64,000 nt of DNA from Bryobacteraceae bacterium (GTDB lineage Bacteria; Acidobacteriota; Terriglobia; Bryobacterales; Bryobacteraceae): positions 1 to 64,000 of the forward strand of contig JAHDVK010000002.1 in assembly GCA_023384675.1 (NCBI GenBank). Direction: 5' to 3'. The first letter of the stretch is position 1. Every line of letters starts with the position of its first letter. This document shows positions 27,199 through 37,277 of the stretch, piece by piece. A program made the translations under genes and the position numbers. The notes beneath the pieces were generated by a model that worked only from the letters and a program-made list of their open reading frames with translations, did no database searches and was not told where the DNA came from.

Positions 27199-27984
27199 AT
27201 GAAGCGCCGCGAATGGCTGGCGCTGCCACTCGCCGGCGCCCTGGCGGCTCAGCAATCTGCCGTCCACCTTATCGCCCACCGCGGCGGCGTAGTGGATGCC
27301 CGGCGCCCCGAGAACAGCAGCGCCGCCATTCAAGCCGCGATTGAGCAGGGCTACTGGATGATCGAAGTGGACGTGTGGCGCACCCGCGACGGCCATCCCA
27401 TCCTCCAGCACGACGCCACTTTCCAGCGCTATTACGGCGATCCGCGGCGCGTGGAAGAGATGACCTGGGATGAAATCCGCACGTTGCGCACCGGCCCGGG
27501 TAACCTTGCCCCCATCGATTTCGAACAGGCCTGCGCGCTCGCCGCCGGGAAACTGCGCCTGATGCTCGACGTCAAGGGCAGCCGCCATCCCGACGATTTC
27601 TACGAGAAAATCGAGGCGAGCCTCACTCGCCACAATCTGCTGCGTAGCGCCTATACGCTCGGCGCGGACCGCATGAAGCCGCACTTCTGGGGCAAGCTCT
27701 GGATGTCCACGAGCCGCCAGGGGCTGCGCGAGGCCGTCGAGCGCGGCGAGCGCGTGGACCTGCACTACATTCTATTTGAACTCGGCAGCGTGCTCGACGG
27801 CGAAGCGATGGAGCTTTGCCGCCGCCACCGCGTCACGCCCGTCGCGGCCATCAACACATTCCGCTACGACATGGCCAAAGTGGACCACTGGCAGGGAGCA
27901 GAGGCCGATATCCGCCGCCTGCTCGCGCTCGGCGTGCGACACTTCCAGATCGATTCGATCTACTCGAAGTACTTCCCGCGCTGA
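27199..27984 (+). CDS. Glycerophosphodiester phosphodiesterase-like protein
   Basis: The 261-residue protein has a short possible signal (MKRREWLALPLAGALAAQQ) and the GDPD catalytic block: HRGGVVDARRPENS (first His), EVDVWRTRDGHPILQHD (metal Glu/Asp and second His), and a conserved LDVK. The TIM barrel is a little shorter than usual GlpQ. It would cleave glycerophosphodiesters to glycerol-3-phosphate and an alcohol in the periplasm. The start directly follows the Fur gene's stop. Confidence 0.85.
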   Translation: MKRREWLALPLAGALAAQQSAVHLIAHRGGVVDARRPENSSAAIQAAIEQGYWMIEVDVWRTRDGHPILQHDATFQRYYGDPRRVEEMTWDEIRTLRTGPGNLAPIDFEQACALAAGKLRLMLDVKGSRHPDDFYEKIEASLTRHNLLRSAYTLGADRMKPHFWGKLWMSTSRQGLREAVERGERVDLHYILFELGSVLDGEAMELCRRHRVTPVAAINTFRYDMAKVDHWQGAEADIRRLLALGVRHFQIDSIYSKYFPR

Positions 27985-27990
27985 GGCGGC

Positions 27991-29034
27991 TCAACGCGCG
28001 GCGCCGGTCTTGAGCCGGAACAGCCGCACTTCGTTCGACATGTTGGGCCGTCCCACTTCGGCGTAGGCCCAGATCTCGCCGTCCACCAGCATCCAGTGCG
28101 AATAGCGCCAAGTGCTGAACAGCGGGCTGGGTGTGGTGCTCACGAGCAGCGGCGATTCGGGCGTGAGGTCCACGACGTGATGCAGATCGAAAGTGAACGC
28201 CAGCCCCGTGGCGATATTGTAGATGGGGTCGTACCACTTCACGTTCGAGCCTTCGTACACGAACAGGTATCCAACCGGAAGCGGCACCACGCTGGCGGGC
28301 CGCACGAAGAAATCGTGCCAGCCGTCGAGCTTCATGATCGATTCATAGGGGCTGCCAACGGGCTCCCACCGCTCGCCGTCCTCGCTGCGGAAGTGATAGA
28401 CGCGCTCGAGGCCGCGATGCTGGCCGATCAGATAGGCGTGAAACGCGCCTTCAGCGTGGAGGATCACCGGGTCCTTGTAACCCTCCACCGGCGTGTCGCG
28501 CGGCAGGATCTTCTTTTGCGGAGCGATCACCGGTTTCGCGCTCGAGGCCTTGAACTCGCGCGGGTCCTTCACGTCGTCGAACTTGACGATGGTCCAAGGG
28601 CCCTTTTGCCAGGGCCCGCAGGCGTAGAGCTTGAACAGGCCCGTGCGCGGGTCGATCAGCAGCGCGGGGCGCTCGAAGCCGGGGATGGGCACGTCTTCGC
28701 GCTTGATCCTGTGAACCGGCTTGAAGGTCAAGCCGTCTTCGCTGCGCAAAATGCGGATCTCGTAGCCGCGCAGGCCGTAGGGCGCATCGGCCGTGCGCAT
28801 GCGCACGGCCATCCAGAAGACGCCCTGTTTGTCGCGCGCCACCGAGGGCGCGCCGGCCCACCATTCGGGCTCGTTCTTGTCGGGCTCCAGGATGACCTTG
28901 TATTCGCTGAACTTGCCCGGGATGGAGCCGTAGGGGCCGGTGACTTGGGGCGCGGGGCCCGGCCAGGTCTGCGCGGAGGCGCAAAAAACAGTGCAAAACA
29001 GCGTCAAAAAGGCCTTCGGAAGGGTGTTTTTCAT
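27991..29034 (-). CDS. Exported five-bladed-propeller protein (GH43/GH130-like)
   Basis: The 347-residue protein has a Sec signal (LTLFCTVFCASAQ) and blade motifs (WWAGAPSVARDKQGVFWM, RPALLIDPRTGLFKLYACG, GYKDPVILHAEGAFHAYLIG, HDFFVRPASVV). The DP and RP/DP acidic positions at blade starts fit GH43/62/130-type glycan-active propellers. No substrate can be assigned. The sulfatase gene lies 10 bp upstream in the same direction, suggesting a two-gene unit acting on a sulfated glycan. Confidence 0.7.
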   Translation of the reverse strand: MKNTLPKAFLTLFCTVFCASAQTWPGPAPQVTGPYGSIPGKFSEYKVILEPDKNEPEWWAGAPSVARDKQGVFWMAVRMRTADAPYGLRGYEIRILRSEDGLTFKPVHRIKREDVPIPGFERPALLIDPRTGLFKLYACGPWQKGPWTIVKFDDVKDPREFKASSAKPVIAPQKKILPRDTPVEGYKDPVILHAEGAFHAYLIGQHRGLERVYHFRSEDGERWEPVGSPYESIMKLDGWHDFFVRPASVVPLPVGYLFVYEGSNVKWYDPIYNIATGLAFTFDLHHVVDLTPESPLLVSTTPSPLFSTWRYSHWMLVDGEIWAYAEVGRPNMSNEVRLFRLKTGAAR

Positions 29035-29044
29035 CGTTTTTTCG

Positions 29045-30514
29045 CTATGCGGGAAGAGGGAATGGGTCGTTTACCTGTTTTTGCCACGTCTCGATCCGGC
29101 GGCGCAGATCGCTCGCCTTGCGCGAGGCCTCCCCGCCACCATCGTAGAGGTTGCGGAGTTCGAGCGGATCCGTGGGCCGGTGGAACAGTGTGTGGTGGTC
29201 GTTCTCGTGGAGCGTCAGCTTCCAGCCATCGGGCGAGACCACGCCACGGTACCGGGGTGTGCGGACGTCGGCATTCCACTGCACAAAGACATGGTCTTCA
29301 CGCAGCGCTTCGCCGTTCATCGCGGACACGAGGCTTTCGCCGGGGAGCGATTCTTCGGGGCGGCGGCCGAGCAGGTCGAGCAGGGTGGGCACGAGGTGGA
29401 TGGCGGAAACGGGCCGGCGCACGCGCGCCTGGCTGAAGGAGCGGAATGGGGCGTGGATGAGCAAAGGCACCCGCAGCGACTCTTCGAACATCACGCCCTT
29501 GCCGGCCAGGGTGTGCGCGCCCATCAATTCACCATGGTCCGAGGTGTAAACGATCACCGTGTTGTGCGCCTGGCCGGACGATTCCAGCGCCCAGAGGATG
29601 CGGGAGAGCGCCTGGTCCACCTGTGAGCAAAGGCCCGCGTAATTGCGGTTGAGCCTTCGCCAGCCGGCGCGTTCGCGGACGTTCTGGCCTTCGACACCCT
29701 GTTTGAGCGTGAGTTCTCGGCGCGCCTTCAAGTGGGCGGGTTCGCGGCCTTCCATGGGACCGGGGTAATTTAGCGGTACGGGCGCTTCGGCCTCGGAATG
29801 GAGGTCGTTATAGGGGCCGGTGTAGGGGGAATGGGGTTCGAGGAAGTTGACGGAGAGCATCCATGGGTTCGCGCGGTTGTTCTGGATGAACTCTTCGGCG
29901 CGGGTGGCGAGAAAAGCGGGCTTGCAATGCTTCGCGGGCAGGCTGCAGGCGAACTGTCGGGAGAAGCGGCGGTTGGCGGGGTTGGGCTGGTAGCCCTGCT
30001 GAATCAGAAATGCGTGATAGGAGCTTCGGGCTTCGGGATCGCGGCCTTTTGAGAAGTAGGGATGGTACCCGTCCTCGATGCTTTCCCAGTCATGGAACCC
30101 GTGTTGGGCGAAGACCTCGTCGCCGAGGTGCCATTTGCCAAAGTAGCCGCAGCGGTAGTCGCTGTCGTTCACAATCTCAGGCCAGCAGCGGGCGGTGGCG
30201 GGTAGCGGGATGTTGTTATTGATCGTCCCGTTCTGATGGGGCCAGAGGCCGGTGAGAATCGAGGACCGGCTGGGCGTGCACACGGGCTGAGTGACGTAAT
30301 AGCGGTCGAAGACGACTGACTTCGCGGCGAGGCGGTTCATCGCGGGGACGCGGTAGTGATGGTTGCCGTAGGCAGCCATGGTGTCGGCGCGCTGTTGGTC
30401 GGTCCAGACGAAGAGCAGATTGGGCTTGTCGCCGGCGCGCCGCGCGCCGCGCAAGATGGCGGGGGCCACGGCGGCGGCAAACGCCGCCCGGCGGGTGAAA
30501 GTGAGGCTCGGCAT
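29045..30514 (-). CDS. Formylglycine-dependent sulfatase
   Basis: The 489-residue protein opens with a Tat-like TRRAAFAAAVAPAIL signal, then NLLFVWTDQQRADT (metal Asp pair) and the sulfatase signature CTPSRSSILTG, with Cys79 as the residue converted to formylglycine. GYFGKWHLG and VIVYTSDHGELMGAHTL complete the active site. It removes sulfate esters from a glycan or aryl substrate outside the cytoplasm. The formylglycine-generating enzyme is not in the window. It precedes the propeller gene by 10 bp. Confidence 0.93.
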   Translation of the reverse strand: MPSLTFTRRAAFAAAVAPAILRGARRAGDKPNLLFVWTDQQRADTMAAYGNHHYRVPAMNRLAAKSVVFDRYYVTQPVCTPSRSSILTGLWPHQNGTINNNIPLPATARCWPEIVNDSDYRCGYFGKWHLGDEVFAQHGFHDWESIEDGYHPYFSKGRDPEARSSYHAFLIQQGYQPNPANRRFSRQFACSLPAKHCKPAFLATRAEEFIQNNRANPWMLSVNFLEPHSPYTGPYNDLHSEAEAPVPLNYPGPMEGREPAHLKARRELTLKQGVEGQNVRERAGWRRLNRNYAGLCSQVDQALSRILWALESSGQAHNTVIVYTSDHGELMGAHTLAGKGVMFEESLRVPLLIHAPFRSFSQARVRRPVSAIHLVPTLLDLLGRRPEESLPGESLVSAMNGEALREDHVFVQWNADVRTPRYRGVVSPDGWKLTLHENDHHTLFHRPTDPLELRNLYDGGGEASRKASDLRRRIETWQKQVNDPFPLPA

Positions 30515-30599
30515 GGCGCTGTCCGGTTAGCCTATCGCAGTCGGGGGACGCTGGCCAATGTTGACAGGGAACCCGGGCTGTGATGAGTTAGGTGCTGAG

Positions 30600-31505
30600 A
30601 TGGAGATCACACGCCGTTCCGTACTTGCCGCGCCTGCCCTGGCTGCCGCGGCCGCCGCACAAACCGCCAGGCAGGGCATCTCGCTGGCTGCCTGGAGCTT
30701 CAGCGGCAGTTATTTCCAAGGCAAATGGAAGCTGCTGGATATGCCGGGGATTCTGCGCGATAAGCTCGGCATTACCGCGCTCGAGCACGTCAATCAGTTC
30801 TTCGAGAACCCGACGCTCAACTACCTGCAGCGGCTGAAGAAGAGCTTCGCCGATGCGGGCGTGGTGTCCACCATCCTAATGGTGGACAACGAGGGCGGGA
30901 CGGCCGCGGTGGACAAGGCCGAACGGGTGCTTTCGGCGACGATGCACCGGAAGTGGATCGACATCGCTCATTTTCTGGGCTGCCATTCGGTCCGGATCAA
31001 CGTGTACGGGCATCCCGAGGACTGGAAGAACGACCGGGATCTGGTGAACCGCGCGGCCGAGTCGATCCACCTGCTGCTGGACTACGCGAAAGGGTCAGGG
31101 CTGAACATCATCGTGGAGAACCATGGCCGGGCGTCGTCGGACCCGGACATTCTCGTGGCGCTGGTGAAGAAGGTGAACCACCCGAAATTCGGGCTGCTGT
31201 GCGATCTGGGCAACTGGAATCCGGGAGACGACCGCTACGCGGCTGTGCGGAAGACCCTGCCGTACGCCAAGGGGCTTTCGGTGAAAGGCACCTGGGGAGC
31301 AAGCCTGGATCCGGCCTTCGATGCGGAGAAACTCGTGCGGACGGCGCTCGAGGGCGGCTACGTGGGCTGGTGGGGTTTGGAAGTGACGCCGCGGCGCCCG
31401 CGCGGAGCCGACCGCCCGCCAGTAGAGCAGCAGTTCGCCGACGAAGTGAAGACCGTGCTCGAGGCGAAGGCAATCGTGGAGCGGGTGGTGATGAAGAAAG
31501 GCTGA
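30600..31505 (+). CDS. Tat-exported sugar phosphate isomerase/epimerase-like TIM-barrel protein
   Basis: The 301-residue protein begins MEITRRSVLAAPALAAAAAAQ, a Tat signal, so ATG 30600 is used rather than the upstream in-frame start. The rest is an AP-endonuclease-2-like TIM barrel (ISLAAWSFSG; IIVENHGRASSD; GLLCDLGNWNP; WWGLEVTPR). Metal-binding Glu/Asp/His residues (VENH, CDLGN) are in place. Exported members of this family in Acidobacteria and Planctomycetes probably act on keto-sugars or inositol-type substrates; the reaction is not known. Divergent from the sulfatase. Confidence 0.82.
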   Translation: MEITRRSVLAAPALAAAAAAQTARQGISLAAWSFSGSYFQGKWKLLDMPGILRDKLGITALEHVNQFFENPTLNYLQRLKKSFADAGVVSTILMVDNEGGTAAVDKAERVLSATMHRKWIDIAHFLGCHSVRINVYGHPEDWKNDRDLVNRAAESIHLLLDYAKGSGLNIIVENHGRASSDPDILVALVKKVNHPKFGLLCDLGNWNPGDDRYAAVRKTLPYAKGLSVKGTWGASLDPAFDAEKLVRTALEGGYVGWWGLEVTPRRPRGADRPPVEQQFADEVKTVLEAKAIVERVVMKKG

Positions 31506-31528
31506 CCGGAAGCCCCGGCGGCCTTCAG

Positions 31529-33154
31529 CTAGGGCGCCGCATCGACAGATTGTTCCCATTCACCGGCTTCGGGCGTCTCCGGCGAGCCGCCGCCGAGGTA
31601 GTGGCTGATGCGCCAGGCGTGATAGCCGACGGTGTTCAGCCAGCGCAGGGCGTCGAGGACGTCGAGAACTTCCGAATGCAGCCAGACGCCCGCGGCGCTC
31701 TTCTGCAGCAGTTGGGGGCGCTCGCGCCGGTTGGCTTCGCCGAGATACTCCGACTTCTGGCGGACGGCTGCGAGCCACGGCCCTGATTCGAAGCCTCGCA
31801 AGCCATCGGCGGCGCAGGCGAGGATGTCGCGGCAGCGCGCGGCGGCAGGCTTCACGGCGTCCCCGGCAAGGGCCCTGGAGACCTTGTCGGGCAGTTTCAC
31901 GTAGCCTTGCAGGCGAACCAGATGGTCGAGTCCGTGGAGCAGGGCGACGCGCAGGCCGGCCGGGCCAGTCTCGCCTGCGGCGGGGATGGCGGCCAGGAAG
32001 TCCTGGGTCTGGTGGATCGCTTCACGAATACGAAGGCGGCGCGCCTTGTCGGCTCCGCGGCCGGGCGGATCGCGGAGGCTTTCGTGGATGCAGTCGAAGG
32101 TTTCGATGGAAATCTCGCGGAGGGCGCGGAAGGCGGCTTCGAGCGCGACTTCAGGCACGTCAAGCACCATGCGGTCGAGATGGGCGGTGAGTACGGGGCC
32201 GCGGTCGGGCAGCAACCTTTCCACCCAGCGCGCGAAACGTTCGATGATGGGCAGGAAGCAGATCACACCGAGAGCGACGAACACGGTATGGAATGCCGCA
32301 AGGCTCACGGCGCCTGCTTCGAGACCCGCGGAGCGCTGGCCCCACCCGATGAGCCGCAGAAGCAGCGGCATGAGCAGGATGGCGATAACGCCCGTGGCGG
32401 AGTTAAACAGCACAAGGGCGAGGGCCGTGCGTTTGGCGGGCACGCTGGCGCCGATGGCGGCGAGGGCGCCCGTGACGGTGGTGCCGATCGAAGCGCCGAT
32501 CACGAGCAGCGCGGCCTGTTCGAAGTTAATCGAGCTTGTGTGCAGCGCGGTCAGCGTGGTGGCGACGGCGGCGCTGGAGGATTGGAGGATTACGGTGAGG
32601 GCGACGCCGATGCCGACGGTCAGCATGCGGCCAAAGAAGCCGCCGGCGTCCAGCCCGGACAAGCTGAGATCGTCCGAAAGCCCGGCCATGGCGGTCTGCA
32701 GCGTCTCGATGCCAACGAAGATCAAGCCGAAGCCGGCGATGGCGAAGCCGAGAGGGCGGACCCTGCGGCGTCCGAGCAGGCGGACGAAAGCGCCGATACC
32801 TACCAGCGGCAGGGCGTACTGGCCAATGCTGATCTTGAGACCGAGCACGGATACGATCCAGCCCGTGCTGGTGGTGCCGAGGCTGGCGCCGAGAATGACG
32901 CCCACCGCCTGAGGGAAGGTCAACAGCCCCGCGCTAACGAAACCGATCATGGTGACCGTGGTGGCGGAAGAGGATTGGACGAGCGCGGTGACGAGCGTGC
33001 CGGAGGCCAGCGCGGCCACGGGGCGGCCGGTGAACCGGACGAGCGCCGTGCGCAGGCGGTCGCCCGCGAAGGACTTGAGCCCGTCGCTCAGAAGCACCAT
33101 GCCGACCAGAAACAGGCCGATGCCGCCGAGGAGCGTGAAGAGGAGGCCGGTCAT
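31529..33154 (-). CDS. Na+/phosphate cotransporter (NptA/YjbB type)
   Basis: The 541-residue protein starts at ATG 33154 (MTGLLFTLLGGIGLFLVG), chosen to begin at the first membrane helix. Two inverted repeats with the QSSSA signature (about residues 60 and 190; LVQSSSATTVT and ILQSSSAAVATT) mark the NaPi-II fold. A C-terminal PhoU-like helical domain (about 330-535) follows. It moves phosphate with sodium across the inner membrane. The long open frame on the opposite strand is a GC-driven shadow. Confidence 0.92.
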   Translation of the reverse strand: MTGLLFTLLGGIGLFLVGMVLLSDGLKSFAGDRLRTALVRFTGRPVAALASGTLVTALVQSSSATTVTMIGFVSAGLLTFPQAVGVILGASLGTTSTGWIVSVLGLKISIGQYALPLVGIGAFVRLLGRRRVRPLGFAIAGFGLIFVGIETLQTAMAGLSDDLSLSGLDAGGFFGRMLTVGIGVALTVILQSSSAAVATTLTALHTSSINFEQAALLVIGASIGTTVTGALAAIGASVPAKRTALALVLFNSATGVIAILLMPLLLRLIGWGQRSAGLEAGAVSLAAFHTVFVALGVICFLPIIERFARWVERLLPDRGPVLTAHLDRMVLDVPEVALEAAFRALREISIETFDCIHESLRDPPGRGADKARRLRIREAIHQTQDFLAAIPAAGETGPAGLRVALLHGLDHLVRLQGYVKLPDKVSRALAGDAVKPAAARCRDILACAADGLRGFESGPWLAAVRQKSEYLGEANRRERPQLLQKSAAGVWLHSEVLDVLDALRWLNTVGYHAWRISHYLGGGSPETPEAGEWEQSVDAAP

Positions 33155-33217
33155 GAATGCGATTCTGCCGCCGGACGCCTTTTGCCGCAGGGGTGGGCGG
33201 CGGTATCCTATCATCTT

Positions 33218-35893
33218 ATGAAAAAGCTGCTGGTCTCGCTGATCGTCCTGTTATTGCCGGCGTTTGGACAGAGGTTTGAGTTCTGGCCCGGCGCAGAGTA
33301 CAACCCGGCTGTCCCCACGATCGAGAAGGTGCTGGGCTTCGAACCAGGTAAGCGCCACGCAACCGCGGCCGACGTCGAAAAGTACTTTGAGGCCCTGGCC
33401 GCGGCGCAGCCGAACCGGATGAAAATCTTCGACTACGCGACGTCGTGGGAGGGGCGGCGGCTCTACTATGCGGTGATCGGCTCGGAGCAGAATGTCCGCC
33501 GTATCGCGGAGATCAAGGCGGGGATGAAGAAGCTCCACGATCCTCGCCGGACTTCCGCAGAAGAGGCAAAGAAGCTGATGGGGTCGCTGCCGGCCGTGGT
33601 GGGCATCAGTTCGGCCGTGCATGGCAATGAGATTTCGTCGCCCGAGGCGTTGATGCTGGCGGCTTACCATCTGCTGGCGGCGCGCAATAACGGGTTGGTG
33701 GACAGCGTGATGGCGAATGTCCTCACACTGCTGGACCCGTTACAGAATCCCGACGGGCGCGACCGGTTCGTTCACAGCTTCCGCATGAACCTGGGGCTGG
33801 AGCCGGACGAAAGCATGTTCGCGGCGGAACGCAACGAGCCGTGGCCAGGCGGCCGCTCGAACCACTACCTGTTCGACATGAACCGCGACTGGTTTGCGCT
33901 GACCCAGCCGGAGACGCGCGGCCGCGTGAGGTATCTGAACGAATGGCTGCCGCTGATTCACGTCGATTTGCACGAAATGGGCACCGATTCGACGTACTTC
34001 TTCGCTCCTGGCGCGGAGCCATACAACCCGCACCTGACCGCGGCGCAGAAGCAGCAGATGGACTGGTTCGGGAAGAACAACGCCCGTTGGTTCGACAAGC
34101 TGGGCTATCCGTATTTCACGCGCGAGGTGTTCGACGAATTTTATCCGGGCTACGGAGCTTCCTGGCCCTGGTATTACGGCGGGATGGGGATGACGTACGA
34201 GAACGCGTCGGTGCGGGGACTGGTGGTGCGCAAGACCGACGGGACGCTGTACGACTTCCAGAACAGCGTGAAGATGCAGTTCGTCGCTTCGGTGGCGACG
34301 CTGGAAACGGCCGCCGAGTATCGTCCCAGGCTACTGGAGAACTTCTGGACTTACGCCCGGACGGCCGTGGAGGAAGGCGAGAAGGAAGCGGTGAAGGAAT
34401 GGATTCTGCCCCGGCGCGGCGATGTGTCGGCGGTGGACAAGCTGGCGCACGTTCTGGCCGAACAGGGCATCGAAGTGCGGCGCGCGAGCGCGGCGTTCCG
34501 CAATGGAGAGCAGGAGTACCCGGCGGGGAGTTACACGGTGGCGGTGGCGCAGCCGCGCAAGCGAATGGTGCGGGCGCTGCTGGACCCGCAGGTGCCGCTG
34601 GATCCGGAGTTTGTGAAGGAGCAGGAGCGGCGCAGAGAGAAAGGTCTGCGGGATGAGATTTACGATGTGACGGCGTGGTCGCTGCCGTTGTTGTACAACA
34701 TTGAGTCGGCCGGCGCGCGCGAGGTGTCGCAGGGACAGTTCAGTATGGTGGCGGCCAGCGGGTATCAGCCCAAGGGTTCAGTGAGCGGGAAGGCGGAGGT
34801 GGCGTACCTGGTTCCCTGGGGAACGCAGGCGGCGGGCCGCTTCCTGACCGCCGCGCTGCGTGCGGACCTGAAGATGCTGTCCGCGAACCGCGCTTTCCGT
34901 CAGAACGGGCGGCGGTATCCGGCGGGTACGCTCATCGTCATGGTGGCGCAGAATGCGGACACAGTGCACGCCACTGTGGCGCGGATTGCCGAGTTGTCCG
35001 GTGCGGAAGTGCTAGCCACAGGCACGGGTTGGGTGGAGGAGGGGATCAACTTTGGCAGCAACCGCGTGGCGAGGCTGAAGAAGCCGGCCGTGGCGATGGT
35101 GTGGGATCAACCCACTTCGTCGCTGTCGGCGGGGCATACCCGTTTCGTGATCGAGCGGATGTACGGGTATCCGGTCACGGTGATCCGCGGGCAGACGCTC
35201 GGGATGGTGGATTTGAGCAAGTTCGATGTGCTGATCATGCCCAATGGCGGGAACTACGCGGCGGTGTTGGGCGGCGCGGCCGACCGGCTGAAGACGTGGG
35301 TGCGTTCGGGCGGTGTGCTGATTGGCATCGGGGGGGCTTTGAGTTACCTAAGCAGCCAGCCGGTGGGTCTGCTCGCGCTCCAACAGGAGGCCCTGGCGCG
35401 CGAAGAAGGCGCGGCGAGGCCCGTGGCCGAAGCCAAACCGGCGCCGGGTCCCGTGCCGGGCAGGATCCTCGAGAAGCATGAGGATTACCAGAAGGCGGTT
35501 CGGTCCGACCGCGAGCTGCCGCCGGGCGTCGCGGGCGTGCTGGCGCGGGCCAAGCCCGACCCCGATGCCTGGATCAACGCGGGTCTGCCGGATACGCTGC
35601 ACGTTTTGGTGGACGGCCGCACGATTTACTCGCCGCTGAAACAGGATCAGGGTTTGAATGCGGTGATCTTCGCCGGGCCCGATGAAATTCTGGCCTCGGG
35701 TCTGCTTTGGGACGAGAGCCGGAGGCAGCTTGCCTACAAGCCTTTCGTGGTGGTGCAGAACGAGGGCCGGGGCGCGGTGATCGGCTTTACCGCCGACCCG
35801 AATTTCCGTGCCTACATGGACGGGCTGAACGTCCTGTTCCTGAACGCGGTGTTCCGGGGGCCGGCGGTGGGCGGGCGGGCGCCGGGCGAATAG
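33218..35893 (+). CDS. Exported M14-family zinc carboxypeptidase
   Basis: The 891-residue protein has a Sec signal (LLVSLIVLLLPAFGQ) from ATG 33218. The M14 domain has the zinc motif H-x2-E in AVHGNEISSPEAL (H135, E138) and the distal ligand in HVDLHEMG (H248 or H252). A long region (about 380-890) with a class I glutamine-amidotransferase-like segment (SKFDVLIMPNGGNYAA) follows; its role is unknown. It trims peptides or peptidoglycan stems outside the cytoplasm. An open upstream extension of 437 codons is antisense to the phosphate transporter and was not used. Confidence 0.9.
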   Translation: MKKLLVSLIVLLLPAFGQRFEFWPGAEYNPAVPTIEKVLGFEPGKRHATAADVEKYFEALAAAQPNRMKIFDYATSWEGRRLYYAVIGSEQNVRRIAEIKAGMKKLHDPRRTSAEEAKKLMGSLPAVVGISSAVHGNEISSPEALMLAAYHLLAARNNGLVDSVMANVLTLLDPLQNPDGRDRFVHSFRMNLGLEPDESMFAAERNEPWPGGRSNHYLFDMNRDWFALTQPETRGRVRYLNEWLPLIHVDLHEMGTDSTYFFAPGAEPYNPHLTAAQKQQMDWFGKNNARWFDKLGYPYFTREVFDEFYPGYGASWPWYYGGMGMTYENASVRGLVVRKTDGTLYDFQNSVKMQFVASVATLETAAEYRPRLLENFWTYARTAVEEGEKEAVKEWILPRRGDVSAVDKLAHVLAEQGIEVRRASAAFRNGEQEYPAGSYTVAVAQPRKRMVRALLDPQVPLDPEFVKEQERRREKGLRDEIYDVTAWSLPLLYNIESAGAREVSQGQFSMVAASGYQPKGSVSGKAEVAYLVPWGTQAAGRFLTAALRADLKMLSANRAFRQNGRRYPAGTLIVMVAQNADTVHATVARIAELSGAEVLATGTGWVEEGINFGSNRVARLKKPAVAMVWDQPTSSLSAGHTRFVIERMYGYPVTVIRGQTLGMVDLSKFDVLIMPNGGNYAAVLGGAADRLKTWVRSGGVLIGIGGALSYLSSQPVGLLALQQEALAREEGAARPVAEAKPAPGPVPGRILEKHEDYQKAVRSDRELPPGVAGVLARAKPDPDAWINAGLPDTLHVLVDGRTIYSPLKQDQGLNAVIFAGPDEILASGLLWDESRRQLAYKPFVVVQNEGRGAVIGFTADPNFRAYMDGLNVLFLNAVFRGPAVGGRAPGE

Positions 35894-35899
35894 CGCGGG

Positions 35900-37192
35900 T
35901 CAATCGGACGCGGGAAACGTGATGGTGAACGAGGCGCCGCGGCCGGGTTCGCTTTCGACCTTGATGTGGCCGCCATTCTGCCGGACCGCGCCGTAGACCG
36001 TGGCCAGGCCCAGGCCGATGCCTTTACCCGGATCCTTCGTGGTGAAGAACGGCTCGAAGATGCGCTCGCGGATGGAGGCATCCATCCCGATCCCGTTGTC
36101 GCGCACCGTGAGTTGGACGCGCCGGTCCCCGTTGCGCGAGATCTTACGGGTCTCGATGGAGATCATGCCGCCGCCAGGCAAGGCGTCGCGGGCATTCACC
36201 GCGAGGTTGAGCAGGATCTGCTGGATCTGGGTGTGGTCGGCCTGGATGGAGGGCAACGCGGGGTCGAGGGCCAGCACGACTTCCACGGTTTCCGGAAGCA
36301 GGGGCCTGATGACGTTTTCCATCTCCCTGATCGCCCGGTTGAGTTCCAGCCGTTCCGGATGGTGTTCCTGCTTACGGCTGAATGCAAGCAGTTGGCGGGT
36401 GAGGTGGGCGGCCTTTTCGCCAACCAGTTGGATCTCATGGGCCTTGCGTCCGGCGGGCGTATCGCCGAGTTCGCGGCTGAGCAGCGAAGCGTAGCCGTTC
36501 ACCACGGTCAGCATGTTGTTGAAGTCGTGGGCGATGCCGCCCGCGACGCGCCCAAGCGCTTCCATTTTGCCCGCTTGGCGCAACTGTTCTTCCAGGCGGT
36601 AGTGTTCAGAGATGTCCACGGCGAAGCCGCCGATCAGGGTTTCGTTCCCGTCGCCGGTGGGCACGGGGAAGCGGCGGACCAGCCAGTGCTCCGTGCCGTT
36701 TGCGCCTTCCGAAGCGATTTCCGACTCCTGGACGTGCATGGTTTCGATCACCCGGCGGTCGTCTTCGGCGAATCGTTCCGCAAGTGCAGGTTCGAAGATG
36801 GCGCGCGTGTTCCGGGGCGGGCCTTCGCCGCCGGCATCGAAGCGCTCGCGGAAATAAGGATTGAGATAGTGGTACCGGCCATCCTGATCCTTCAGGAAAG
36901 CGGCGACGGGCAGATTGTCCATGAAGAGTTGGAATCTTCGCCGGCTATCCTCCGTGGCCTCCTGTGAACGCTGCAGCGAAGTGAAACTCCGCAGGAGCAA
37001 ATAGGTGAGCAAAACGCCCGTGGCAGCGACGTAAGCCAGGCCCTTAAAAAGACTCAGCGAACCCCAGCGCTCGGCGGGGAAGAAGCGCCAAAGCACCTCG
37101 TCGGAGAGCAGAATCCACGCGCCTCCGGCAAGGAGATAGATCCCGACGATACGGAACGCTTCGCGTCTTCCTCCTCCGAAAGTTGCCGGCAT
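35900..37192 (-). CDS. PAS-domain sensor histidine kinase
   Basis: The 430-residue protein has two membrane helices (about 14-32 and 45-65), a PAS domain (about 85-195), a HisKA region with [17 protein letters not shown] (His222) and an HATPase domain ([26 protein letters not shown], about 310-425). It autophosphorylates in response to an unknown cue. No response regulator is next to it, so the partner lies elsewhere. It is convergent with the M14 gene and divergent from ribA across 22 bp. Confidence 0.9.
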   Translation of the reverse strand: MPATFGGGRREAFRIVGIYLLAGGAWILLSDEVLWRFFPAERWGSLSLFKGLAYVAATGVLLTYLLLRSFTSLQRSQEATEDSRRRFQLFMDNLPVAAFLKDQDGRYHYLNPYFRERFDAGGEGPPRNTRAIFEPALAERFAEDDRRVIETMHVQESEIASEGANGTEHWLVRRFPVPTGDGNETLIGGFAVDISEHYRLEEQLRQAGKMEALGRVAGGIAHDFNNMLTVVNGYASLLSRELGDTPAGRKAHEIQLVGEKAAHLTRQLLAFSRKQEHHPERLELNRAIREMENVIRPLLPETVEVVLALDPALPSIQADHTQIQQILLNLAVNARDALPGGGMISIETRKISRNGDRRVQLTVRDNGIGMDASIRERIFEPFFTTKDPGKGIGLGLATVYGAVRQNGGHIKVESEPGRGASFTITFPASD

Positions 37193-37277
37193 CGCGGACC
37201 AATCCTTTTGGCGGTTGATTCTTGCAGCACTTCGACTTTACATCGAAAACCGGCAGAGCGGAAGGGGGATACCGGGA

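Noticed and set aside
31907-33217. Long plus-strand open frame upstream of and in frame with the M14 gene
   Set aside because: It lies entirely antisense to the phosphate transporter gene, has no signal or domain, and the M14 gene starts at 33218 with a clear signal peptide; the frame is open because of high GC.
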